Assembly (NCBI GenBank): GCA_951800675.1
Contig: CATOKC010000035.1
Coordinates: 1 to 27,591 of the forward strand
Length of the DNA stretch: 27,591 nt
Direction of reading: 5' to 3'
DNA from: an uncultured Oscillibacter sp.
GTDB taxonomy: Bacteria; Bacillota_A; Clostridia; Oscillospirales; Oscillospiraceae
Position numbers and translations under genes: made by a program. The notes beneath the pieces were generated by a model. That model searched no databases, had not been told where the DNA came from, and was given only the letters and a program-made list of their open reading frames with translations. Below are positions 1 through 6,668 of the stretch, piece after piece; position 1 is the stretch's first letter; each line of letters starts with the position of its first letter.

Positions 1-258
1 CTCGCTCTCAGCCTGAGCCAAGGCACAGTAGGCGGTCAGCAGGATTTGTATTCGCCGCTCATTTAGCCGCATATCCTCCTGCGCAAAATAGACTTCTACA
101 CCCAAGCCACGCGGGTCCCGCAGCGAGCGCAGCATATCCACTGTATCGCGTCCAAAACGGCTGATAGACTTCGTCAGAATCAGGTCAATTCTCTTCTCGC
201 GGCACTGTGTTATCATCCGGCGGAACTTAGGCCGCTCTTTCAAATTCAAACCTGTGGC
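1..258 (-). pseudogene. Serine recombinase (resolvase domain) fragment
   Basis: The minus strand reads an open frame that runs off the left edge of the window and contains the resolvase-family segment IDLILTKSISRFGRDTVDML, followed by a stretch ending in ALAQAESE. This matches the core of large/small serine recombinases, which exchange DNA strands through a 5' phosphoserine. The catalytic serine, near the N-terminus in this family, is absent: the frame merges at about 250-290 into an unrelated membrane-protein remnant and has no start codon. The fragment therefore starts at about the equivalent of residue 45-50 of the family. What lies beyond position 1 cannot be seen. Family assignment is confident; that it is a broken copy is inferred from the missing N-terminus. 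Confidence 0.75.
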
Positions 259-806
259 TCTTTCTAAACATATTCCGGCATTTTCCCAATGAGGGTTTCC
301 GAATTGATATAGCTAAGTATTTTGCATAGTCGTGATTTCTTTTTCTGGGTTCAATCATATCAAGAATTACAGAAGTAAAGTCGCGCTCTAATTTCCATAG
401 CACAGATATATGGCGGTCATCGCAGTCATTGGAAGCAATATGATAGAAGTGCAATAAAAACTCCAAATTTATATGTCTGTATCCTTGATATGCAGAAGGC
501 TTTTCTATTCCAAAGTTGCCTCTCTTTATTACATTCGGAAAATAGAATCTTCCCACCTCTATTAATGCGGATAATTCTGATAACATAGCCATTCTTTGCT
601 CCGCGAATTCGAGTGAATAAAATTTCTCACATTCAGAATAGTGAATAATTTTCCTCATTAAGTTTACAACAGAAGAATACCACCGCAAAAGTTCTTTTCT
701 GTAATTTTCAGTAAGTTCATATTCTTTGTATTTGTTACTATAACATATATCCCGCCAATTGCCGCAATGAATATTGTAACAACAATACCTAAGATAGCTA
801 TAATTG
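259..806 (-). pseudogene. Membrane protein remnant, frameshifted, both ends lost
   Basis: On the minus strand, 806 to about 730 encodes one hydrophobic helix (AESIIAILGIVVTIFIAAIG), then continues in the next frame as a soluble domain of about 150 residues (ELLRWYSSVVNL to KYLAISI). The frames join if one A is restored in the AAA run at 725-727. No start codon remains at the 5' side, where the sequence abuts an integrase fragment at about 811, and the 3' side runs into the serine recombinase fragment. The product is an unrecognised single-pass membrane protein. Base composition is clearly more AT-rich than the prophage, so it comes from a different source. Calling it non-functional is inference from the frameshift and missing ends. 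Confidence 0.6.
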
Positions 807-810
807 ATTC

Positions 811-1194
811 CGCATCAAAGGCAAGGGCGGCCTGATTCGGACGGTTCCGATCTCTGAACGCTTGATCAATTACCTCCAATTCCATCTGGAGCAGACTCCC
901 CGGGGGCACAAACTCTTTGTTCCCGACGACAGGGAAACCCACGAGGCCATCAAGGAGCTGCAGGTGTTCATTTGGCTGAACCGCTCCCTGGCCCAGAATG
1001 AAGATTCCACCCGGCCCATGACCTTCCACGGCCTCCACCACACCTACGCTGCGGAGAAGTATCAAGGCTTCATTGATGCCGGGGTTACGCTCTTCGGTGC
1101 CCGGAAAGGAGTTTTCAAGCTCCTGGGACATGGCCGGGACGATGTGACGAACATCTACCTGGCTTCGCTGAAGGAGGGGAAAGAAAATGGCTGA
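811..1194 (+). pseudogene. Tyrosine recombinase C-terminal fragment
   Basis: An open frame without a conventional start at its 5' edge reads RIKGKGGLIRTVPISERL, the typical integrase segment before the catalytic core, then HGLHHTYAAEKYQ, then KLLGHGRDDVTNIYL. These are the H-x-x-R box and the tyrosine region of phage/ICE integrases. The N-terminal arm and core-binding domains and the first catalytic Arg are missing. In the H-x-x-R box the arginine is replaced by histidine (CAC where CGC would be expected), so even the remaining catalytic set is incomplete. An in-frame TTG at 862 could start a 110-residue peptide. The stop overlaps the ATG of the following excisionase-like gene, which suggests an original int-xis operon. 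Probably inactive. Confidence 0.75.
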
Positions 1195-1477
1195 CCGTCC
1201 TTTAAGCTTCGACGACATTCCTCTGGTGCTGACTGTAGAGGAACTGATGCCCATTCTCCGTGTCGGCAGGAATACGGCCTTCACCTTAGTGCGCTCCGGC
1301 CAGATCAAGAGTATCCGTGCAGGGAAGCAGATTCGTATTCTGAAGCATGAGCTGTTGGAGTACTTGACCAGCGGAAACGGGACAAACGTGCCCTGGACAG
1401 ACGCCGTTATGTCCGCTACGCTGGAGGGTGATTCCTGCCGGGCGGCGAAGGGAGGTAATGATGATGCCGCACGGTAA
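1187..1477 (+). CDS. Excisionase-like helix-turn-helix DNA-binding protein
   Basis: 96 residues. Residues 12-65 have the MerR/Xis-type winged helix pattern (VLTVEELMPILRVGRNTAF, then LVRSGQIKSIRAGKQIRI, then a helix ending in LLEYL), as in the helix-turn-helix_17/excisionase family of integrative elements. ATG at 1187 follows AAGGAGGGG with good spacing and overlaps the stop of the upstream integrase fragment by 8 bases. The 3' end overlaps the start of the integrase gene (1461). The order xis then int on one strand is usual for ICEs and prophages that integrate with a tyrosine recombinase. Inferred role: directing the integrase towards excision or regulating its expression. The last 30 residues are not conserved-looking and contain the integrase ribosome binding site. 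Confidence 0.8.
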   Translation: MADRPLSFDDIPLVLTVEELMPILRVGRNTAFTLVRSGQIKSIRAGKQIRILKHELLEYLTSGNGTNVPWTDAVMSATLEGDSCRAAKGGNDDAAR

Positions 1478-2659
1478 AAAAAGCGGACGGGCCGCCTCTG
1501 AGGACGGCTCCATCCGAAAGAAGGTCGTGAAGAAGAATGGGAAAGAGTATACATACTGGGAGGGCCGCTACACCTGCGGCTTCGATCCCAAGTCAGGGAA
1601 GCGGAAGCAACACTCCATTTCCGGAAAGACCCAGGCCGAGGTTGCGCAGAAGCTCCGGAAGATCACGGCGGAGATTGGGCAAGGTGCTTTTCAAGAGGCT
1701 TGCAAGCGAACGGTCGGTCAATGGCTTGATGCATGGGATCAGGACTATCTGGTAGGCATTAAGCCGAGGACCCAAGAATCATATCGGAGTATCATCAAAA
1801 ACCATCTCCGGCCGGAACTTGGAGCCGCCAGGCTCGATTTGCTGAACGCGCATACCATCCAGCATTTTTACAATAGTCTCAGCAAAAAAGGGCTTTCCGC
1901 CAAGACGATAAAGAATATTCATGGCGTACTCCATGAATCTCTCCAACAGGCAGTCATGATTGGATATCTGCGGACAAACCCTTCAGATGTCTGTACGCTT
2001 CCACGGGTCATAAAGAAAGAAATACATCCATTGGATGATGACGAAATCCGGCTGTTCTTAGAGGCGATTCAAGGTCATCGCTTTGAATGGGTCTATCTTG
2101 TTACTCTCTTCACGGGAATGCGAAAGGGGGAGGTTCTGGGCCTCGCCTGGGACCGTGTAGACTTCGACAAGGGTACGCTGTTGATCGACAGGCGGCTCCA
2201 GCGGGCCAAAGATGAAACCGGAAAGCGCCGATATAGCCTTATGTCTCTCAAAATGATAGATGGAGACGTATCACGCCCGCCGATTTCGTGATGGAGCTGC
2301 TTCGCCGCCAACGGAGCCGACAGGCGGAGTGGCGTCTTCGGGCGGGCCCGGCCTGGGAGGACAGCGGCCTTGTGTTCACCAATGAGTTGGGGGAGCATCT
2401 CTCGCCGTATACCGTCTATAACAACTATAAGCGGCTTGTGGCTCTGATTGGCCGGCCAGATGCCAGAGTGCATGACCTCCGTCACAGCTATGCAGTTGCC
2501 GCAATCAAAGGCGGGGACGATATCAAGACCGTACAAGGCAATTTGGGCCACGCGACAGCCACCTTTACCCTGGATGTCTACGGTCATGTGACGGACCAGA
2601 TGAAGCGGGACAGCGCGGAGCGGATGCAGAAGTTTATCAAGAGCGTTTCCGGCCAATAA
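1461..2659 (+). pseudogene. int: Tyrosine integrase, split by a one-base frameshift
   Basis: Two adjacent frames make one full-length phage integrase of about 400 residues. The first (to 2291) carries the AP2-like arm-binding start, the SAM-like core-binding domain and the first catalytic Arg in FTGMRKGEVLGLAW. The second (from 2288 to 2659) carries HDLRHSYAVAAIKGG (H-x-x-R), the GH box and the nucleophile region in ATFTLDVYGHVT. The frames join if one A is added to the AAAA run at 2250-2253, giving LKNDRWRRITPADFVMELL. All catalytic residues are present, so the damage is this one base: either a real mutation or a homopolymer sequencing error. The start is probably ATG 1461 or 1464, 5-8 bases after GGAGG at 1451. 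A terminator and a tRNA-like att core follow. Confidence 0.85.
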
Positions 2660-2700
2660 GGGAAACCAAAGGGAAACCCATCTCCACGAGAAACGGAAAA

Positions 2701-2736
2701 GCCCCGGAACCATTGCGGTTCCAGGGCCCCTTTTGA
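2701..2736 (+). terminator. Rho-independent terminator after the integrase
   Basis: GGAACC (2706-2711) pairs with GGTTCC (2717-2722) around loop ATTGC, extended by CCC/GGG with one bulged A, and is followed by CCCCTTTTG. It lies about 45 bases after the integrase stop on the same strand. Confidence 0.7.
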
Positions 2737-2765
2737 AGCAGGGTACGGGAATCGAACTCCTCGCC
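2735..2765 (-). other. tRNA 3'-end-like sequence, candidate att core
   Basis: Read on the minus strand this is GGAGTTCGATTCCCG followed by TACCCTGC: a T-loop (TTCGATT), the 3' side of a T-stem and a 7-base acceptor-like strand. The 5' half of a tRNA is not present and the 5' side of the T-stem does not pair, so this is not a tRNA gene. A partial tRNA 3' end directly downstream of a tyrosine integrase gene is the usual form of an attachment-site core. The tRNA identity cannot be read from this piece. Confidence 0.55.
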
Positions 2766-2916
2766 CACCGTTTACCTTGTGTTAAAGGTCGCAATACGCA
2801 AATAAACGCCAAGAAATCAGAAACTTTTCATGTTAGTTCATGCCCCATATTCATGCATAACTTTCCCCTCTAAAGGGAAACAACAGGGAAAGAGCAGCCA
2901 AACCGACAGGAATCAA

Positions 2917-2943
2917 GCCCCGGATGCCATGAGCACCCGGGGC
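2917..2943 (-). terminator. GC-rich hairpin downstream of the endolysin-end remnant
   Basis: On the minus strand CCCCGGGTGC pairs with GCATCCGGGG (one G-T pair) around TCATG. It lies just after the stop of the duplicated endolysin end. The following T-run is weak (CTTGATT), so termination is uncertain. Confidence 0.35.
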
Positions 2944-2954
2944 CCTTATCATCT

Positions 2955-3187
2955 CTTTCCAGTCTTTGCTGCCCGCGGCGTCATGACGGCGGCCTGGGCC
3001 CTGGTGCAGAACGCGCCGAGACTGGGCCCGTCAGTGCCCTGGCCTTGGCCTCCGCCAACCCCGCCGCCAAGGCGGGGCTCACAGTCTGCTTCCCCATGAC
3101 TGTCTGGATGCGCTTCCCCAGCGCCAGAATCCGCAAGGTGAATTTGCCGCTAAGGGTCGGGGAATAATCCCCGGCCCTTTTCTTCAT
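2955..3187 (-). pseudogene. Duplicated 3' end of the endolysin gene
   Basis: Minus-strand frame with LALGKRIQTVMGKQTVSPAL, then AEAKARALTG. This closely matches the C-terminal domain of the intact endolysin at 4342-5010 (LQLGKRIQAVMGRQPVSPAL, then QEAKAKGITDG). A one-base indel near 3030 then shifts the frame; in the next frame it ends FCTRAQAAVMTPRAAK, again matching FCTRAQAAVMTLRATK of the intact gene. The CHAP catalytic domain is absent. The copy lies in the same orientation about 1.2 kb downstream, on the far side of the two-gene membrane cassette, so the cassette is bracketed by the two copies. Not expected to encode a working enzyme. Confidence 0.85.
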
Positions 3188-3189
3188 TT
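3154..3189 (+). terminator. Rho-independent terminator on the plus strand
   Basis: GGGTCGGGG (3154-3162) and CCCCGGCCC (3169-3177) form a 9-bp stem with one T-G pair around AATAAT, followed by TTTTCTTCATTT. It would stop transcription coming from the integrase side before it enters the minus-strand membrane genes. Confidence 0.6.
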
Positions 3190-3209
3190 ATAGGACTTCA
3201 CTGTGCTTT

Positions 3210-3596
3210 TTACCGGATAGATTGCACATAAGAAACCTGTTTTTTGTAAAGATTTGCAAAGGCTAATATTCTAGGAGGTGTCAAGACCGGCTGGACACTC
3301 TTTGTTACGACTCTTCGATTGTATTCCGCTAAAGACTGTGCCAAGACCATTATTACAAGGTAATTTTTTGCGGGTATCCGCAAAAAAGCAAATGCATACT
3401 GTAAACGAGAATGCGCCTTATCCTGTTTGAAGAGGAGGAAATAAAAGAACATCAACACATTGACAAGTGGGACCAGAAAAATAAACCGTCTGATTTGACC
3501 CATTTCGTTTTCCGCTTCACAAATCACAGCACAACATAGAACATTTGCGATGTAAATAAAGCACAGAATAACCACGGCGAATAATACGGAGTTCAT
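3210..3596 (-). CDS. Small membrane protein, unknown function (cassette gene 2)
   Basis: 128 residues. An N-terminal hydrophobic helix (VLFAVVILCFIYIANVLCCAV) is followed by an acidic turn, a second helix (FIFLVPLVNVLMFFYFLLF), a weaker hydrophobic stretch near residue 75-90 and a basic cytoplasmic-looking tail. No recognised domain. ATG 3596 overlaps the upstream stop as ATGA and follows AAAGGAGGGG, so it is translationally coupled to the gene at 3593-4066. The pair is AT-rich compared with the prophage and has its own promoter and downstream position next to the lysis genes, which fits a moron (lysogenic-conversion cassette). Superinfection exclusion or phage defence is a reasonable guess only. 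Confidence 0.7.
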   Translation of the reverse strand: MNSVLFAVVILCFIYIANVLCCAVICEAENEMGQIRRFIFLVPLVNVLMFFYFLLFKQDKAHSRLQYAFAFLRIPAKNYLVIMVLAQSLAEYNRRVVTKSVQPVLTPPRILAFANLYKKQVSYVQSIR

Positions 3597-4066
3597 TTTA
3601 CCCCTCCTTTTTCATGGTGGCGGGCACTGACAATAGTTTCCTCATTTTTTCGGCAGGGAGAGCATCCGTAGTACAGTACAGGGATGATGATATTAGGAAT
3701 CATGACCCATCCAAACCGCACCTTGGTGACAGAAAAATGGAGATTCAGCACTTCCAAATAGACATAAAAGGAATTTCCGGTATCATCGATGACATTCGCG
3801 AGCCCCAGCAAGCAAAAGATAAAAAACAACACGTTCAGAATGATAAAGCACTTCCTGACAAAGTTCATGAGATTACTTTCCAACGTTCCATAACTAACAT
3901 CAATCAAAATTGGGAATACGAAGAGTGCCACTTGAAAAAATGTGAATTGCTCTGTCTTCCAAAACAAAACTATCAGGCCAAAGATGGTATATAACATCTG
4001 CCAGAGATATCGGTTATTATTGAGAGGTAACTTGCAGCCATTGTGATAACACGATTTTTGGTTCAC
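3593..4066 (-). CDS. Multi-pass membrane protein, unknown function (cassette gene 1)
   Basis: 157 residues with about four hydrophobic segments: near 22-38 (YLWQMLYTIFGLIVLFW), 43-60, 73-93 (FIILNVLFFIFCLLGLANVI) and 118-135. There are Cys pairs near each end (CYHNGC and CSPC), so both termini may be held in a similar reducing or metal-binding environment. GTG at 4066 is preceded by AGAAGG. The gene has a long leader of about 145 bases from the promoter at 4219-4247. It forms an operon with the gene at 3210-3596. No family recognised. The composition differs from neighbouring GC-rich phage genes, suggesting separate acquisition. Confidence 0.7.
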   Translation of the reverse strand: MNQKSCYHNGCKLPLNNNRYLWQMLYTIFGLIVLFWKTEQFTFFQVALFVFPILIDVSYGTLESNLMNFVRKCFIILNVLFFIFCLLGLANVIDDTGNSFYVYLEVLNLHFSVTKVRFGWVMIPNIIIPVLYYGCSPCRKNEETIVSARHHEKGGVK

Positions 4067-4106
4067 TCACGCACACCTTCTCTATCTATCTATGATTTTC
4101 TTCAGT

Positions 4107-4150
4107 CCGCTGTGTCTCGCCCGAACGGAAGCATTAAGCCGCTGTGTCTC
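4107..4150. repeat. 12-bp direct repeat in the cassette leader
   Basis: CCGCTGTGTCTC occurs at 4107-4118 and again at 4139-4150, a 32-bp step, about three helical turns. Both copies lie in the untranslated leader between the cassette promoter and its first start codon, where they could be a regulator site or an RNA element. Confidence 0.5.
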
Positions 4151-4218
4151 CTCCACCCAGAAACCCAGCGGCACATTACCCCACCAAGCGGTGGCCTACC
4201 GCCGATGTTTTCATTTTT

Positions 4219-4247
4219 AGTATAGCTCACTTTACCAATTTTGTAAC
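4219..4247 (-). promoter_or_regulatory. Sigma-A type promoter of the membrane-protein cassette
   Basis: On the minus strand GTTACA (-35; 4 of 6 consensus) is followed after 17 bases by TATACT (-10; 5 of 6). The surrounding sequence is AT-rich. Transcription would start near 4212 and read into 4066-3210. Confidence 0.6.
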
Positions 4248-4309
4248 TACACGAAACTACTAAACTTATTGCATATTACATAGTAAAATTTACAAGCATA
4301 TTGACATTG

Positions 4310-4341
4310 TAAAAAATCGGAGGGCTTTCGCCCTCTGATTT
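4310..4341 (-). terminator. Terminator after the endolysin (end of the late operon)
   Basis: GAGGGC-GAAA-GCCCTC is a perfect stem with a GNRA-type loop, followed on the minus strand by CGATTTTTT. It begins directly after the endolysin stop codon. The plus strand also ends in a short T-run (GATTTTTAC), so it may work in both directions and insulate the cassette. Confidence 0.85.
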
Positions 4342-5010
4342 TTACTTTTTTGTCGCCCGCAGGGTCATGACGGCGGCCTGGGCCCTGGTACAGAAAGCGC
4401 CGGGGTTGTTCCCGTCGGTGATGCCCTTGGCCTTGGCCTCCTGGAGCTCCGCCGCCAGGGCGGGGCTGACGGGCTGCCTGCCCATGACCGCTTGGATACG
4501 CTTTCCCAGCTGAAGGACCTGCGCGTCGGTCAGGTCTTCGATTTTCATATCCTCTTCCTCCTCAAACCTTGGGCGCACCGCACCCACAATCACGTTGTAT
4601 TTCCTGTCCTTCCGGCACACCTGCCCGCCGTTGGACTGGCTTCCGGCCTGGGAGGTATTGCCCTCAATGGCCACCACTCCGGAGGCTGTCACGCTTTCGA
4701 TAATCCCCGTATGGTCCGTGGACGCGCCGCCGGGGAAGTCGTAGATCACCACGTCGCCGGGGCGGTAGTCCTCCGTCACCCAGTAGCCCGCCGCCTTCGC
4801 GGAGCGCATCAGGTCCCCACAGGAGGCCGTCCGCTTGGGCAGGAGCTCGAGAGCCCCCGCCTGGCTGAAGCACCACATGACGAATATCATACACCAGGCG
4901 TATCCGTCCAGGCCGAACCACTTGCCGTACTTGGTCCGGTTGCTTCCGGCGGGGTTCTCCGTATTGCCCAACTCCCCCCGGGCAATGGCCAGCACCTTTT
5001 CAGCGGTCAT
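4342..5010 (-). CDS. Phage endolysin, CHAP amidase/peptidase
   Basis: 222 residues. It cleaves cell-wall peptidoglycan (amide bond or cross-bridge) at the end of the lytic cycle. The N-terminal CHAP domain (about 5-150) has the nucleophile Cys40 in GYAWCMIF, His100 in TDHTGIIE and the acidic/polar third position in EGNTS (116-120). It lacks a signal peptide, so release depends on the holin encoded just upstream. Residues 155-222, starting at the acidic EEEED linker, form a small helical domain (QLGKRIQAVMGRQPVSPALA) that is presumably for wall binding. The gene overlaps the holin by 11 bases and ends at a strong terminator. The same C-terminal domain recurs as a broken copy at 2955-3187. The coding sequence looks intact. 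Confidence 0.9.
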   Translation of the reverse strand: MTAEKVLAIARGELGNTENPAGSNRTKYGKWFGLDGYAWCMIFVMWCFSQAGALELLPKRTASCGDLMRSAKAAGYWVTEDYRPGDVVIYDFPGGASTDHTGIIESVTASGVVAIEGNTSQAGSQSNGGQVCRKDRKYNVIVGAVRPRFEEEEDMKIEDLTDAQVLQLGKRIQAVMGRQPVSPALAAELQEAKAKGITDGNNPGAFCTRAQAAVMTLRATKK

Positions 5011-5500
5011 GGCGCGGCTCTCCTTCCCGGAAGTCCGTCAGCTCCTCGCCCACCTTGTCCACCGCGTTTTTTCCGGCCTCCAGGATTTTGGGCAGCCAGG
5101 CGGGATAGGGGGCGCCCATGGCAATGGCGTGCTCGGCCAGGCTCCCCAGCTCCCCGACCACGTACCACACGATGACCAGAGGCCCCAGCAGCACGCCGTA
5201 GGTAAAGGGCAGCTCCACCACCGGGAGATTGTGCAGCAGCGTCCCGATCAGCCAGTCCGCCGTCAGGGCCACGCATACAATGACGATCATGCCGCCCTTA
5301 TGCCAGGCCCCCGCCCGCATCTTTTCGCTGCTCCATCTTCCGTCCTTGGCCGCCACGGCGGAGCCGATGAGCCAGTCCGCCAGCATCAGCGCGGCCCATA
5401 CCAGCACCAGCCAGCCGAACCAGCCCCAAAGGGCCGTCAGCGTGCCCAGGACGGCGGCAAGGCACAGCTTGATTTCCATTGCAAAATGTTCGTTGCTCAT
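5000..5500 (-). CDS. Phage holin
   Basis: 166 residues with hydrophobic segments at about 10-30 (AAVLGTLTALWGWFGWLVLVW), 33-50, 72-90 (GMIVIVCVALTADWLIG) and 100-120 (YGVLLGPLVIVWYVV), then an amphipathic charged tail (KNAVDKVGEEL). This is the layout of the phage_holin_4 (toxin secretion/phage lysis, TcdE/BhlA-like) family, which forms membrane holes that let the endolysin reach the wall. ATG 5500 follows AAAGGAGAG. Its 3' end overlaps the endolysin start, the usual holin-lysin pair. It appears intact. About 100 bases of hairpin-rich untranslated sequence precede it. Confidence 0.88.
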   Translation of the reverse strand: MSNEHFAMEIKLCLAAVLGTLTALWGWFGWLVLVWAALMLADWLIGSAVAAKDGRWSSEKMRAGAWHKGGMIVIVCVALTADWLIGTLLHNLPVVELPFTYGVLLGPLVIVWYVVGELGSLAEHAIAMGAPYPAWLPKILEAGKNAVDKVGEELTDFREGEPRHDR

Positions 5501-5531
5501 ATCGTCTCTCCTTTTGTTGTTTGCCCCCAGG

Positions 5532-5574
5532 CCGGCCCCCTCCGGGCCGGTGAGGGCCGCAGTATCCGAATACT
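5532..5574 (-). promoter_or_regulatory. Two hairpins in the holin leader
   Basis: On the minus strand AGTAT-TCGG-ATACT (5574-5561), bracketed by GGCC repeats, is followed by CCGGCC...GGCCGG (5550-5532). Neither is followed by a T-run, so they look less like terminators than like a structured leader or RNA processing site before the holin ribosome binding site. Confidence 0.4.
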
Positions 5575-5606
5575 AGGCCCTGAGAACAGAAAGTTGCATG
5601 AACCCG

Positions 5607-5950
5607 TCACCCGGCGCGCTTTTTCAGCTTCCGCCGGAAGGCCGCGAAGACCGCCGTCAGCCACTGGAACACGGACCCGCCGGGCCGCGCTTCCCGCCGC
5701 TCCAGGAGGGCGGAGAGCAGCTTCCCGGGCGGCTTCCCGCGCTTCCTCCGGCGCTCCCCCCGGACCCGTATAGAGATTTCCGCCGGGAGTGGGATGTGGC
5801 TCTTGCTTTTCCTTCCCCTCCGCTTCGGCGGGAGGACCGTGTGGGGGATATGTATGCCCTCCGGGACCAATTCCGGGTGGTCCCCCAGCTCGCAATACGC
5901 CTGGTAAGCCAGCTCGTCCAGGGCCTCCGGGTGTTCCAGGATGGCGTCAT
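5607..5950 (-). pseudogene. Small basic phage protein, start separated by a frameshift
   Basis: The conserved-looking frame runs ILEHPEALDELAYQAYCELG, then DHPELVPEGIHIPHTVLPPK, then a strongly basic part and a C-terminal FQWLTAVFAAFRRKLKK segment (stop at 5607). No start codon exists in that frame upstream of TTG 5870. The likely original ATG (5950, in ATGACGCC) is in the neighbouring frame, so one base appears to be missing at 5945-5950. If TTG 5870 is used, an 87-residue product is possible. No known domain; the hydrophobic-plus-basic C-terminus could be an amphipathic membrane-active or nucleic-acid-binding helix. Its position between the sigma-like gene and the holin suggests a lysis or late-regulation role, which is inference. 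Confidence 0.5.
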
Positions 5951-6283
5951 GGCCCTCTCCGCCTCCTCCCGCGGCTTCTTCTTCGCCTTGGCGATGCTCC
6001 GGGAGACGGAGGACTTGTTGACCCCCAGGTCCCCGGCAATCTGGGGGATGTTCCTGCCGGAGAGATACAGCTCCAGCAGCTCTCTCTGGCGGGGTGTCAG
6101 CAGGTCCAGGCCATGGACGGCCGCCGCCGTCAGGGCCCGAAGCTGGTCGTTGACGTCGCCCAGCTCCTCCCGGACCATGAAGAGCGCCAGGTTGTCCCCC
6201 TCACCCCGGGCCTGAAGCTCCAGCTCGTGCCTCTTCCGGGCCAGCAGCTCCCGCTTGCGGGCCCGGAGTTCGTCAATGGTCAT
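5657..6283 (-). CDS. Sigma-70 region 4-like regulator (C-terminus out of frame)
   Basis: The N-terminal 110 residues form a helical/coiled part (DELRARKRELLARKRHELEL) followed by a sigma region 4-type helix-turn-helix: LTPRQRELLELYLSGRNIPQ, then AGDLGVNKSSVSRSIAKAKK. Such proteins in Firmicute phages sit near the end of the late operon and are thought to act on late transcription. From about residue 111 the frame reads through the next gene and is Arg/Ser/Gly-rich, which is not credible protein; the true gene probably ended near 5950. Start ATG 6283 (or GTG 6286). No ribosome binding site sits at proper distance because a structured repeat (6287-6399) ends directly before the start codon. Confidence 0.65.
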   Translation of the reverse strand: MTIDELRARKRELLARKRHELELQARGEGDNLALFMVREELGDVNDQLRALTAAAVHGLDLLTPRQRELLELYLSGRNIPQIAGDLGVNKSSVSRSIAKAKKKPREEAERAMTPSWNTRRPWTSWLTRRIASWGTTRNWSRRAYISPTRSSRRSGGEGKARATSHSRRKSLYGSGGSAGGSAGSRPGSCSPPSWSGGKRGPAGPCSSG

Positions 6284-6286
6284 CAC

Positions 6287-6399
6287 GTCGTCGCAAAGTC
6301 CGCTAAGCTCCGTCCCCGCCTTACGGCGAGGACTGCGCCCGCTCCCTTGCTCCTCCTCTCCCCACTGGAACCGCTTCGCTGGGTTCCAGCGGGGGCCCC
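6287..6399 (-). repeat. Two-hairpin structured element, copy E1 (HEARO-like candidate)
   Basis: Minus-strand order: GGGGCCCC, then a hairpin with base pairs CCCCGC/GTGGGG extended by CTGGAACC/GGTTCCAG, then GAGAGGAGGAGCAAGG, then a second hairpin GTCCTCGCC-GTAA-GGCGGGGAC, then GGAGCTTAGCGGACTTTGCG, ending GACGAC directly before GTGATGA (start of the sigma-like gene). Copies at 8735-8842 and about 16605-16741 share the layout with different stem sequences. No open frame inside. Confidence 0.7.
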
Positions 6400-6400
6400 A

Positions 6401-6631
6401 TTAGTCATTGATTTTCCGGGCCCTCCAGCCCACGGCGGAGACCTCGGCGGAGCGGGGGACCTCGTAATAGCCGTCCAAGAGCCTTTGGACCTCGCGAACA
6501 TCCCGCGGGGCCTCTCGCAGGGGGCGCAGCTCCGCAGGGGAGGCCCCGGCGGCTTTCTTCTCCGAAGTCCGCATGGCCAGCTTGGCCGACGCCGCCCGGT
6601 ACTCCGGGACCAGTTCTTTCATCGCCGCCAC
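6401..6631 (-). CDS. Small phage protein, unknown function
   Basis: 76 residues from GTG 6631 (73 from ATG 6622), after a GGAGGAGG stretch. It reads KELVPEYRAASAKLAMRTSE, then ELRPLREAPRDVREVQRLLD, then GYYEVPRSAEVSAVGWRAR. It is helical and charged, with no known domain, cysteines or membrane segment. It lies between the carbohydrate-binding protein and the sigma-like gene; the structured element E1 begins immediately after its TAA stop. A six-codon open frame (ATG at 6671, overlapping the upstream stop as ATGA) precedes it and may be the damaged start of a longer original gene. Coding status is supported mainly by frame and position. Confidence 0.55.
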   Translation of the reverse strand: MAAMKELVPEYRAASAKLAMRTSEKKAAGASPAELRPLREAPRDVREVQRLLDGYYEVPRSAEVSAVGWRARKIND

Positions 6632-6668
6632 ACCGCCGCGCCTCCTCCAGTTCAACTCAAAAACTTCT

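Noticed and set aside
664..1554. Long minus-strand open frame of 296 codons over the integrase fragment and excisionase-like gene
   Set aside because: Its body is antisense to well-supported plus-strand genes. Only its last part, from about 806 down, is real, as the membrane-helix part of the remnant.
2250..2291. Programmed -1 frameshift in the integrase (CTCAAAATG)
   Set aside because: The sequence does not fit the X-XXY-YYZ rule and tyrosine integrases do not normally use frameshifting. A one-base loss in an A-run is simpler.
2735..2765. Intact tRNA gene
   Set aside because: Only the T-loop and 3' acceptor side are present; the T-stem 5' side does not pair and no anticodon arm lies nearby.
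2830..3099. Plus-strand open frame of 89 codons
   Set aside because: It overlaps the duplicated endolysin end on the other strand, has Pro-rich low-complexity content and no ribosome binding site.
4492..5773. Large plus-strand frames opposite endolysin and holin
   Set aside because: They are shadows produced by GC-rich codons on the minus strand: no ribosome binding sites, His/Pro/Gly/Arg-rich translations.
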